NCBI GenBank assembly: GCA_028871345.1
Contig: JAGWNK010000010.1
Span: 1 to 64,000, forward strand
DNA length: 64,000 nucleotides
Origin: Alphaproteobacteria bacterium
GTDB taxonomy: Bacteria; Pseudomonadota; Alphaproteobacteria; Micropepsales; Micropepsaceae
Direction: 5' to 3'
In this document: positions 35,898-44,800 of the stretch, in pieces
Position numbering within the stretch: the first letter of the stretch is position 1
Layout of the letters: each line of letters opens with the position of its first letter
The notes under the pieces: generated by a model
Seen by the model: only the letters and a program-made list of their open reading frames with translations
The model's database searches: none
What the model was told of the DNA's origin: nothing
Position numbers and translations under genes: made by a program

Positions 35898-37072
35898 CTG
35901 ACGGACTCGATCGGTTGCAGCGGAAGCCTGATCACCACCTCGGTGCCCTGCCCTTTCCGGTTCGCGATGCTGAAGCGGCTGTCGCCTGCCGGATAGAGTG
36001 CCGCCAGGCGTTCACGTGTCAGACGCAGTCCCTGCCCTTGCTGCTTGTCCAACTGCCATTCCGGCGGGAGTCCCACGCCGTCATCCCTGACGCGGATTTC
36101 CAGGTCGCCTTCAACGCATTTTGCCAAAATTTCAACGGTGCCGCGGGAACGGGCCCCGGACAGTCCGTGGCGAATCGAGTTTTCGACAAGCGGCTGGATC
36201 AGGAGGCATGGAACCGCGGCGCGCTGCACGGCCGGATCGATATGGATATCAAGCTTCAGCCGGTCGCCAAAGCGTAAGCGCTGGATGGCAAGGTAACGTT
36301 CCAACAGAGCGATTTCCTCGGTGAGCGGGATCAGCTGCCGGTCCCTGTACTCGTGCGAGAACCGCAGCAGAACGCCGAGGTCCTCTATCGTCTTGCGCGC
36401 AAGGCTCGGGTTGCCTTCCAGTTCCGAGGAGATCGCGTTCAAGGCGTTGGAGATGAAGTGCGGCTCCAGTTGCATATGAAGATTATGCAGATGGCTCTGG
36501 AGAAGCCGCTTTTCCAACTGCGTCGCCCGCAGTTGGCTCGACGCGTATCTTTGGTAATACCTTATGGCGTAAAGGGTGCCGATGATCGCGCAATATGTGG
36601 TCCAAGCGTCGATCCAGTAAAAATATCCATACTCCGGACTACGAAAGGGATTCCAGGCATCCCCGAGCGGATACTCCAGTGTCGAGTCGATCAAGACATG
36701 GGCGATGGAAAAGGGAATGCTCAGCAGAAGCAGGGCAACGACGCGCAGCCGCAGATGATCCTCGGAAATCTTCATACGGCGATCCGCCGCGAAGACCGCC
36801 GGCATCAACAGGCCCCAGCTCCAGGCGCCGATCAGTTTTGAAACGAAGACCGGCAGGCTGATGCCGTGAATCATCTCCGACGCGCCGCGAAACAGGCCAA
36901 ATGCCGTGGCGAGAACGGCGATCAGAAGGAAATTCCACAACCATTTCGGCATTCCGAGAGGCAGGTCTTTCGAACCCGATTTGCCGCGGCCGTCCATTTC
37001 CGGGACCGTTCGGCCGCGGCGCGCATCACCGCGCAGCTCTGCCTCAGCCCGCGGTTCATCAATCGTCGACAT
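35894..37072 (-). CDS. LytS/YehU-type membrane histidine kinase (copy 2)
   Basis: A 392-aa kinase paralogous to copy 1, with about four membrane segments (for example WLWNFLLIAVLATAFGLF). The phosphoacceptor region reads QLEPHFISNALNAISSE, where the family consensus and copy 1 have HFLFNTLN. The His is kept, but Leu-Phe and Thr are replaced by Ile-Ser and Ala. The N-box LLIQPLVENSIRHGLS and the G-box RDDGVGLPPEW are intact, so it may still be active. It is divergent from the GntR regulator copy 2 and overlaps its LytTR partner by 4 bases. Confidence 0.9.
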   Translation of the reverse strand: MSTIDEPRAEAELRGDARRGRTVPEMDGRGKSGSKDLPLGMPKWLWNFLLIAVLATAFGLFRGASEMIHGISLPVFVSKLIGAWSWGLLMPAVFAADRRMKISEDHLRLRVVALLLLSIPFSIAHVLIDSTLEYPLGDAWNPFRSPEYGYFYWIDAWTTYCAIIGTLYAIRYYQRYASSQLRATQLEKRLLQSHLHNLHMQLEPHFISNALNAISSELEGNPSLARKTIEDLGVLLRFSHEYRDRQLIPLTEEIALLERYLAIQRLRFGDRLKLDIHIDPAVQRAAVPCLLIQPLVENSIRHGLSGARSRGTVEILAKCVEGDLEIRVRDDGVGLPPEWQLDKQQGQGLRLTRERLAALYPAGDSRFSIANRKGQGTEVVIRLPLQPIESVR

Positions 37073-37470
37073 GATCCCTCACTTGCCTGGCCGGCAAGCC
37101 CCAAGCCCGGGGGCGTCGCTTTTGTAGTACAGCCGCAGGGCGCGGGCTATCGTCCGTCCGCGGCCTAACCCCCGCCGAAACCTGCCCCACATAGCCGGCC
37201 CATCGGTGACAAGAACTGCCTCCCCATCGATCACGCTATCCAACGCGTCATCACGCACGCCTCCGAAGAATCCGCCGTTTGGCCACGCTGATGGACCGTG
37301 TCGCATCATGCCGGTCCACGCCGCAACATTCTGCCGGCGCTTTCGGTGTTCCCGATACGGTTTTGGTCAGACAAAAAGCAGAGCAAGCCCGGACCGAGCA
37401 CACCTCTGCGAGGTCGGCGTGCAACAAGGCCCGAACGATCTTGGCGGGAAGATTGGGGCTTCCGATCCAA
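37073..37470. other. Divergent region, kinase copy 2 / GntR copy 2
   Basis: About 400 bases between divergent genes, likely with both promoters. The GntR reading frame stays open upstream to 37279, but that stretch has no similarity to the regulator family. No independent gene was recognised. Confidence 0.4.
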
Positions 37471-38205
37471 ATGGTTTCAGTGACGGCCGTCGAGCGCCCC
37501 GATCTGCGGCGAAAGAAGGTTCGCTTGCATGGCAAGATCGCGCGTCAACTTGCCATCGCAATCATTTCCGGCCGATACCGAGCGGGCGAGCTGCTGATAT
37601 GCGAGGAAGAGGCTTGCGCCGAGCTCCAGGTATCGCGTTCCTCCTACCGCGAAGCAATTCGGACGCTCGCGGCCAAGGGCTTGCTCAGCCCCAAGCCGAA
37701 AATCGGAACCAGGGTAAACCCCAAATTCCATTGGCAGCTTCTGGATCCGGATGTTCTCGCCTGGACATTTGAGGCGCCACCGGATCGCGAACAAATCAGC
37801 AGGTTGTTCGAACTGCGCAATATCATTGAGCCTTCCGCGGCGGGGCTTGCCGCGACCCGCCGCACCGATGCGGATCTGGACATCATGAAACTCGCACTTC
37901 GCAACATGAAGCGCTTCCCGCTCTCGACGCCCCAGGGCCGGAGCGCCGATCAGGAGTTTCATGTCACTCTGCTGCGGGCATCCGGAAATCCCTATCTGAG
38001 CTGCCTCGCCGCCGGAATCCGGGCGGCCGTCGACAGGACCGAGGTCAAACAACGAACGGGACGGCTCGTTCGCGACCCTATACGCGATCATATCGACGTG
38101 TTCGATGCCGTGGCCGCCGGGGACCCGGCAGGCTCGCTGGATGCCATGCGCGGGCTCGTCAATCGCGCGCTATCCGACTTCATCAAGGCATTTTCGGCGG
38201 GGTGA
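37471..38205 (+). CDS. FadR-type GntR transcriptional regulator (FCD domain), copy 2
   Basis: A 244-aa regulator with a winged helix (GELLICEEEACAELQVSRSSYREAIRTLAAKGLL) and an FCD domain (LLDPDVLAWTFEAPPDREQISRLFELRNIIEPSAAGLAA). The usual FCD His residues are visible in QEFHVTLLRASGNPYL and RDHIDVFDAV. It shares the LLDPDVLxW...EP.AAGLAA pattern with copy 1, so the two are paralogues. I start it at the ATG at 37471 by family length; the track start (TTG at 37279) adds 64 unlike residues. Its 3' end lies directly against an insertion-sequence relic. Confidence 0.85.
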   Translation: MVSVTAVERPDLRRKKVRLHGKIARQLAIAIISGRYRAGELLICEEEACAELQVSRSSYREAIRTLAAKGLLSPKPKIGTRVNPKFHWQLLDPDVLAWTFEAPPDREQISRLFELRNIIEPSAAGLAATRRTDADLDIMKLALRNMKRFPLSTPQGRSADQEFHVTLLRASGNPYLSCLAAGIRAAVDRTEVKQRTGRLVRDPIRDHIDVFDAVAAGDPAGSLDAMRGLVNRALSDFIKAFSAG

Positions 38206-38289
38206 TGCGCCCCGCGCCGCCCCCGGGGGCAACAGCGGTTCGATCCGGTGCCATTCCGCATCACTCAAAAGGTAGATCGGCTTCGCCAT
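38206..38289 (-). pseudogene. Transposase N-terminal fragment (IS5-family type)
   Basis: The frame starts MAKPIYLLSDAEWHRIEPLLPPG, matching the LSDAEWxxIEPLLP start of IS5-family transposases. About 27 codons resemble the family before the frame runs into the GntR gene and stops. It is too short for the ORF track. No DDE residues remain, so it is inactive. Confidence 0.72.
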
Positions 38290-38364
38290 CAAAGCCTCCA
38301 AATCACTTTGGGAGACTTTGAATTACAAACCGGTCTCAACCGGAATCCTTATTGAGTACAGACC
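38206..38364 (-). mobile_element. Relic of the left end of an IS5-family insertion sequence
   Basis: Read on the minus strand, the segment opens with a probable terminal repeat (GGGTCTGTACTCAATAAGG) directly next to CTAG. After about 75 bases comes a ribosome binding site (TTTGGAGG) and the start of a transposase. The other end, the catalytic part and the second terminal repeat are missing. The element is cut off at the 3' end of the GntR regulator. The family assignment rests on the N-terminal protein pattern, the short left end and the CTAG/TA-type target, and is moderately sure. Confidence 0.65.
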
Positions 38365-38403
38365 CTAGAAGGGAATGATTTGGACCCAGCCGTTCGATGT
38401 CAT
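38365..38403 (-). pseudogene. kdpA: KdpA N-terminal fragment, broken by the insertion sequence
   Basis: Fifteen bases after the kdpF stop, with GGAGG in between, an ATG opens MTSNGWVQIIPF and then hits TAG at the insertion-sequence junction (CTAG). MTxNGWxQI is the conserved start of KdpA, the potassium-binding subunit of the KdpFABC ATPase. The remaining roughly 550 codons and kdpB and kdpC are absent, because DNA beyond the insertion leads straight into the GntR regulator. Confidence 0.75.
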
Positions 38404-38418
38404 GGATGTGCCTCCGGA

Positions 38419-38508
38419 TCAAAACTCTTCCGGACGTATCAGCGCGAATACGAGATAGGCGAGGATGCCGAGCGTCACGAGCGCGCCCAGCGCATAGTCC
38501 AGCGTCAT
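38419..38508 (-). CDS. kdpF: KdpF, small membrane subunit of the Kdp potassium ATPase
   Basis: A 29-aa peptide, MTLDYALGALVTLGILAYLVFALIRPEEF. It has the KdpF length, a single membrane helix and the Arg-Pro-Glu C-terminus typical of the family. KdpF stabilises the KdpABC complex. Here it is intact but stranded, since kdpA is truncated immediately downstream and no kdpB or kdpC follows. It is probably non-functional, although it could still be transcribed. It is too short for the ORF track. Confidence 0.82.
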   Translation of the reverse strand: MTLDYALGALVTLGILAYLVFALIRPEEF

Positions 38509-38745
38509 CAGAGCCTCAGCCCAACCGCCCTCTCAAGGCCGAAGCTGCGTTCGCAACGAAATCGACTTGATCGCCCGCTCGTGGATCACTTCTGCAGCGA
38601 CCTACTATTGCGACGGGCCAGGATTTGCGCGCGATTGGTGTTGCGAACGTCGCCCGGCCCTGTGGTCGGCTGGTTGGCATTTTGAAGTATCGCGCAGGTT
38701 CCGGCGGCTATATAAGACAAGCTGCACGACGAGTGGTTGGACGGA

Positions 38746-39129
38746 ATGCGGGTTGCCGCCACGGCAGGTAGTCATCTCCGGCGCAGAAATGCGGCGTGGC
38801 GCGTTGTGGCTTGGGTGTTGTTGCTGTCGTTCACGCTGCAGTCCTTCATCACGCAGACGCACTTCCACTTGGCGGCCTTTCCGGCTGGATCGGCGCCTGT
38901 GGTCCAAGCCATTGAAGGCACGCCGGCGCAGGCCCCCATCGATCGCGAGCCGGCGCATTGCCCCTTCTGCCAGGCGATCGCCAGCTCGGGAATCTTCTTC
39001 ACGCCCGCTGTACCAATCCTGCTTCTACCCGCGCTTTGGACAGAAATAGAGGCGCCTGTCCCGACTTACGGCGCAATCGGTCACAACGTCCCACGCAGCT
39101 GGTACAGCCGCGCACCTCCGCAGCACTGA
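38746..39129 (+). CDS. DUF2946 family protein
   Basis: A 127-aa protein with one N-terminal membrane helix (WRVVAWVLLLSFTLQSF), a His-containing segment (TQTHFHLAAF), the CxxC motif HCPFCQA and a second hydrophobic stretch. This arrangement is that of DUF2946, small proteins often found beside copper or heavy-metal transport genes; the function is not established. I use the ATG at 38746; the track start at 38737 is a TTG. It lies about 100 bases upstream of the heavy-metal RND operon on the same strand. Confidence 0.75.
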   Translation: MRVAATAGSHLRRRNAAWRVVAWVLLLSFTLQSFITQTHFHLAAFPAGSAPVVQAIEGTPAQAPIDREPAHCPFCQAIASSGIFFTPAVPILLLPALWTEIEAPVPTYGAIGHNVPRSWYSRAPPQH

Positions 39130-39226
39130 CCTCACGATCGAGCCTGCGCAGCGCTGCGCGCTGCGCTTCGGTGTGTGCCCGTATGAGCGGGTGCAACCGC
39201 CGTTGACACCTTTCCGGAGGTCTCGG

Positions 39227-40735
39227 ATGGGATACATCAGTGTAAGTGGATATTCGAAGGCACAGTCGCCGCTCGCGTTGGCCGCATTGCTGCTGCTGTG
39301 TGGCTGCGCCGTCGGCCCGAACTTCAAGACGCCTGCGCCCCCCGATGTGGGTAGATACTCCGCCAGTCCCCTACCGACAGCTATTTCGACGGAGAACGCC
39401 GACCGCCAGCGCTTCGTTCCCGGCGGCGATATCGCTGGCGATTGGTGGACTCTGTTTCATTCAAATGCGCTCAATGCGCTGATCGATCGGGCGCTGGCGG
39501 GCAATCCCGATCTCAAAGCGGCGCAGGCGGCCCTGGCGGCGGCGCACGAAAACGTCCTGGCCCAGCGCGGCGCCTTTTTCCCCAGCTTGTCAGCCAGCTT
39601 GTCGGCCAGCCGCCAATCGCAATCGCAGATGTTGGCGCCCGCGCCCAACTTCCCGGCCGTGCCCAACGAGTTCCAATACAACCTTTTCACACCGCAGGTC
39701 ACCGTTTCCTATGCACCGGATGTCTTCGGCTTGAATCGGCGAACGGCGGAGGCGCTGGAAGCGCAGGAGGACAGCGTCCGTTTCCAGATGGTGGCGGCCT
39801 ACACGACCCTGACCTCGAATGTGGTCGTCACGGCGATCCAGAAGGCCTCGATCGATGAGCAGATCGCAGCGATCCGCGATCTCGTCGCCTCCAACACGCG
39901 CCTTTTGAAGATCCTGCAGTACCAATTCGACAAAGGCTATGCGAGCGGCGTTGATCTGGCCGCCCAGAAATCGCAGCTCGCCCAGACGGAAGCCATGCTG
40001 CCGCCGCTGCTGAAGCAGGCCATGCAGCTGCATGACCTTCTGGCGGTGCTGACGGGCCGTTTCCCCAGCCAGATGCCCGAGGAAAAAATTGAGCTGTCGA
40101 GTCTGACGCTGCCGGACCAGTTGCCGGTGAGCATTCCCTCGGCGCTGGTCGAGCAGCGCCCCGACATCCGCCAGGCCGAAGCCAACCTGCATGCCGCCAG
40201 CGCGCAGATCGGTGTCGCCGTGGCCAACCGGTTGCCCAACATCCAATTGACCGCCAACGCCGGCAGTTCGGCGCTTGCCTTCGATCGGCTGTTCACACCG
40301 GGCACCAATTTCTGGAGCATTGCGGGGGCGATCGCCGAGCCGATCTTCGATGGCGGCACGCTGCTGCACCAGGAGAGAGCGGCCCGCGCCAGCTATCGGC
40401 AGGCTGCTCAGCAATACCGCAGCACGGTGCTGGCGGCGTTCCAGAACGTCGCCGACACGCTTGCGGCCTTGGAACAGGATGCTCAGGCCTTGCAGGCCAG
40501 CAAGATCGCCGCCGACGCCGCCCAACAAACACTGGACGCGGTGCAGCGCCAGCTTGCGGACGGTTACGCCAGCTATCCCGCATTGCTGAGCGCCGAACAA
40601 GCCTATCAGCAAGCCCGCATCGCTCTCGTGCAGGCCCAAGCCAGTCGATATGCCGACACCGCGGCGCTGTTCCAGGCGCTGGGCGGCGGCTGGTGGCATC
40701 GCACGGATCTCGTCGAGGACAATCATGAGAAATGA
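39227..40735 (+). CDS. NodT-family outer-membrane efflux lipoprotein
   Basis: A 502-aa TolC-type protein with a lipoprotein signal (PLALAALLLLCGC) followed by AVGPNFKTPAPP, the usual start of the NodT/CusC group. Conserved blocks are WWTLFHSNALNALIDRALAGNPDLKAAQAAL and, in the second half, LVEQRPDIRQAEANLHAASAQIGVAVANRLP. It should be the outer-membrane duct for the pump encoded next. CGGAGG is 6 bases before the ATG at 39227; the track start at 39173 is upstream. The stop overlaps the adaptor gene by 11 bases. Confidence 0.92.
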   Translation: MGYISVSGYSKAQSPLALAALLLLCGCAVGPNFKTPAPPDVGRYSASPLPTAISTENADRQRFVPGGDIAGDWWTLFHSNALNALIDRALAGNPDLKAAQAALAAAHENVLAQRGAFFPSLSASLSASRQSQSQMLAPAPNFPAVPNEFQYNLFTPQVTVSYAPDVFGLNRRTAEALEAQEDSVRFQMVAAYTTLTSNVVVTAIQKASIDEQIAAIRDLVASNTRLLKILQYQFDKGYASGVDLAAQKSQLAQTEAMLPPLLKQAMQLHDLLAVLTGRFPSQMPEEKIELSSLTLPDQLPVSIPSALVEQRPDIRQAEANLHAASAQIGVAVANRLPNIQLTANAGSSALAFDRLFTPGTNFWSIAGAIAEPIFDGGTLLHQERAARASYRQAAQQYRSTVLAAFQNVADTLAALEQDAQALQASKIAADAAQQTLDAVQRQLADGYASYPALLSAEQAYQQARIALVQAQASRYADTAALFQALGGGWWHRTDLVEDNHEK

Positions 40736-41873
40736 TCGCCAACGGCCCTATGGCCGAGCGCTAATGACGTTGCTGGTGGCGGCCGCGCTGATCGCCGGCT
40801 GCTCGCCCAAATCCGATAAGCAGGAAGGTGGCGCGGCATCCGGGGAGGTGGCCCTGACTGCCGCACAGCGGGCCCACATTCAGGTCTATACCGTCGCGCC
40901 GACCAGCTTCCACAAGACCATTGTGGCCAACGGCATCGTCGATTTCGACAACGATCAGGCCACCAGCGTCATTGCGCCGTTCTCAGGGCCGGTGGCGCGC
41001 CTGCTGGTGCCGCTGGGCGAGCAGGTCAAAAAAGGACAGGCACTGGCGATCGTGGATTCGTCGGACTTCGCCTCGGCCGTGGGCACCTATCGCAAGACGT
41101 TTGCCGCGGCGCGGACCGCGCGCCGTCTCGCCGACCTCGACAAGGATCTGGTGCAGCATCAAGGCGTCTCCCGCCGCGAAGCAGACCAGGCCGAAAGCGA
41201 TGCGGTGGGGGCCGAGGCCGACCGCGATGCCGCCTTGCAGGCGCTGGTGGCGCTCAGCATCGATCCCAAAACCATCAAGGACATCCAAGCGGGCCGGCCG
41301 GTGTCGCGCATCGACGGCGCCATCCGCGCCCCGATCGGCGGCACAGTCGTGGAGAAGCTCATCACGCCGGGCGAACTTCTGGCCGGCGGGACCACGCCCT
41401 GTTTCACCATCGCCAACTTGTCGCGCGTCTGGGTGATGGCACAGGTGTTCGGGGCCGACGTCGCCTCCGTCGCCCGCGGCGACACCGCCGAGATTGACAC
41501 CGGCATCTCCAAGACCATCACCGGCAGCGTCGATAATGTCGCCGCCGTGGTCGATCCCGATACGCGCTCGGTGGCCGTACGCATCGTGGCCGACAATCCC
41601 GACGTCCTGCTCAAGAAACAGATGTATGTCCGCGTGCAGATCCGCTCGGAGCGGCCAAGCACGGGCCTGCTGGTGCCGGCCTCGGCCATCCTGCGCGATG
41701 ACGAGAACCTGCCGTTCGTCTTTGTCGTGAAACGTGACGGCGGCTTTGCCCGGCAACACGTCACGCCGGGATACCGCGATGGCGATCGCTACGACATCAC
41801 CTCGGGCCTCAAATCCGGTGATCGGGTCGTTTCCAACGGCGCCCTCTTCCTCCAGTTCATGCAGAACCAATGA
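40725..41873 (+). CDS. RND efflux periplasmic adaptor (heavy-metal type)
   Basis: A 382-aa membrane fusion protein with a lipoprotein signal (MTLLVAAALIAGC). Lipoyl halves are VIAPFSGPVARLLVPLGEQVKKGQALAIV and IRAPIGGTVVEKLITPGELLAGG, separated by a helical hairpin, and beta-barrel and membrane-proximal domains follow. It resembles CzcB-type adaptors. The start is the ATG at 40725 inside the end of the NodT gene. The stop overlaps the permease ATG (ATGA), so all three pump genes are translationally coupled. Confidence 0.92.
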   Translation: MRNDRQRPYGRALMTLLVAAALIAGCSPKSDKQEGGAASGEVALTAAQRAHIQVYTVAPTSFHKTIVANGIVDFDNDQATSVIAPFSGPVARLLVPLGEQVKKGQALAIVDSSDFASAVGTYRKTFAAARTARRLADLDKDLVQHQGVSRREADQAESDAVGAEADRDAALQALVALSIDPKTIKDIQAGRPVSRIDGAIRAPIGGTVVEKLITPGELLAGGTTPCFTIANLSRVWVMAQVFGADVASVARGDTAEIDTGISKTITGSVDNVAAVVDPDTRSVAVRIVADNPDVLLKKQMYVRVQIRSERPSTGLLVPASAILRDDENLPFVFVVKRDGGFARQHVTPGYRDGDRYDITSGLKSGDRVVSNGALFLQFMQNQ

Positions 41874-44800
41874 GCGAGCACCAGCCCCCTGCCGAGCCGA
41901 AATCCGCTTCGATCATGAACCGGATCGTCGGCGCATCCCTGTCGCAGCGCCTGCTCGTGGTCATCGCAGCCCTCGTTCTGATCGGCGCCGGCGTCTATTC
42001 CCTCATGCGTCTTCCCGTGGACGCCTATCCCGATCTGTCGCCGCCAATGGTCGAGATCATCACCCAATGGCCGGGTCATGCGGCCGAAGAGGTGGAGCGC
42101 TTGATCACCGTGCCGACCGAGCGCGGCATGAACGGCATTCCCAAGCTGGAGACGATGCGGTCCATCTCGCTTTACGGGCTGTCCGATGTTGTTCTCACCT
42201 TCCGGGATGGGACGGACAATTACTTCGCCCGTCAACAGGTGACCAACCAGCTGGCGGGGCTTGGGCTGCCCGATGGGGTCTCGCCGTCGCTGTCGCCAAT
42301 GTCCTCGCCGTCGGGATTGATCTATCGCTACGTGCTGCAAAGCCCAGACCGTTCGCCCACGGAACTGAAGACCTTCGAGGATTGGATCGTCGAGCCGCAG
42401 TACAAATCGGTTTCCGGCGTGGCGGACGATTCCGGTTTCGGCGGCGGCACCATGCAGTATCAGGTGCTGCTTGATCCCGCCAAGATCGCAGGCGTGGGCC
42501 TCTCGGTGGCCCAGGTGGAAAGCTCGCTAGCCGCCAACAATGCCAATGCCGGCGGCGGCTTCTATTCGCAAGGCGGCCAGTTCTACTATGTGCGCGGCAA
42601 AGGGCGCCTCAAGACGCCGGAGGATATCGGCAACGTCGTGCTGGCGGTGCACAAGGGCACGCCGGTGACCGTGAAGGATGTCGGTCGGGTCAGCATCGGC
42701 ATTGCGCCGCGCCTGGGCGAATTCGGCTACGAGAAACAGAACGATGCCGTGGAAGGCGTCATCCTGATGCGCACCGGCGAAAAGACCCAGCAAGTGCTCA
42801 ACCGAGTGGAAGCCAAAACCAAGGAGTTGAACGAGACCATCCTGCCCAAGGACGTCCAGGTTCACCCCTTCTACGACCGCAGCGATCTGATCGCCCTGAC
42901 CACCGACGTCGTGACCGGCAATCTGCTGCGCGGCATGTTCCTGGTCGTCGCCATCCTCATCTTCTTTCTCTATGACGTGCGGGCGGGTTTGATCGCGGCG
43001 GTGACGATTCCGCTGGCCCTGCTGTTCGCCTTCATCTGTCTCGATGTGCAGAACGCTTCCGCCAACCTCCTGTCGATCGGCGCCGTCGACTTCGGCATCC
43101 TGGTGGACGGGGCGGTGTTCATGGTGGAGAACATCTTCCGCCAGCTCGCGCTTCATCAGGAACGTCCGCTCGATGTCATCGCGGTGATCAAGGAAGCGGC
43201 CGCCGAGGTGGACCGGCCATTGTTCTATGCGGTGGCGGTGATTGTGGTGGGCTTCCTGCCGATCTACGCACTGTCCGGTCCGTCGGGCACGTTGTTCAAG
43301 CCGATGGCCGACACCATGGTGTTCGCGCTGGTGGGCTCGCTGATCATCACGCTGATGCTGCTGCCGGTGCTGTGCTCGTGGTTCATGCGCAACGGCGTCG
43401 TGGAGCGGCACAACCGGGCGCTGGATGCCATTCGCGCGGCCTATGAGCGAGGGCTCGATTATTGCCTGGCGCGCCCCTGGCAGACCGTCGCCGCGTCGGC
43501 CGGCGCCCTGGTGGTGTCGCTACTGCTCGTTCCCGGCATCGGCGCCGAATTCATGCCGCATCTCGATGAAGGCGCTTTGTGGGTGCGCGCGACGATGCCC
43601 TACACGATCTCCTTCGACGAAGCGGCAAAGATCGCGCCTCAAGTGCGCAGCATCCTCAACTCTTTCCCGCAGGTGACGACCGTCACCTCCGAGCTGGGAC
43701 GGCCGGACGACGGCACGGATTCGACCGGCTTCTTCAATGTCGAATTCTATGTCGGCCTCAAGCCCTACGGAGACTGGCGTGGCTCCATCCGCAGCAAGCC
43801 GGAGCTGATCGAGGCGATTGACGCGAAGCTGCGGCAATTCCCCGGCATCGATTTCAATTACACGCAGCCGGCCGAAGATGCGGTGGATGAAGCCGAAACC
43901 GGCCTGAAAAGTGCGCTCGCCGTCAAAGTCTTCGGTCCCGATCTGCAGACCCTTCAGCAAAGGGCGAAAGCCATCAAGCAGGTGCTGGGGCAGGTGCGGG
44001 GCATCCGCGACGTTACCGTGGTGCAGGAATTGGGGCAGCCCAGCCTGACCATCGACATCGACCGCGCCAAAATCGCGCGCTACGGCCTCAACGTCTCCGA
44101 CATCAACAGCCTGATCCAGACGGCGATCGGCGGCGACACGGCCACCCAAGTGGTGCAAGGCGAGAAGGAATTCGACCTCGTGGTCCGCCTCGATCGCAAA
44201 TTCCGCGACAATGCGGAGGAGATCGGCAATATCCCGGTGCTGACGCCGGGCGGCCAGGAGATTCCGCTCAAGGAGCTCGCCGACATTCAGGTGACGAACG
44301 GTGCCTCCTTCATCTATCGCGAAAACAACTCGCGCTATATCGGCGTCCAGTTCTCGGTGGAAGGCCGCGACCTGGCCTCGGCGGTAGGAGATGCAATCCG
44401 GCAGGTCAAACAAAAGGTCTCGCTGCCGCAAGGCTACCGGCTGGATTGGGGCGGCGAATACACCGATTACACGGCCTCGAGCCGCCAACTCATGTTCATT
44501 CTGCCGCTCACCCTGGCGCTGATCTTCGCGTTGTTGTTCGTGCTCTACGACAACTTCAAATTCCCCTTCATCACCATAGCGGGTGTGATCTTGACGGCGC
44601 CCGTTGGTGGCATTCTGGCGTTGTGGATCACCGGTACGCCGTTCTCGGTCTCTTCGGGTGTCGGCTTTCTCGCCCTGTTCGGAGTCTCGGTGTTGACGGC
44701 AGTCGTTTACATCTCCTATGTCAACGAATTACGGCGCAGCGGCACACCGATGAACGAGGCGATCCGCCAGGGTGCCATCCTGCGTCTGCGTCCGATCATG

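Noticed and set aside
39146-39159. GCGCAGCGCTGCGC palindrome upstream of the NodT gene
   Set aside because: Short and GC-only; such palindromes occur by chance at this composition and no operator or terminator logic is evident.
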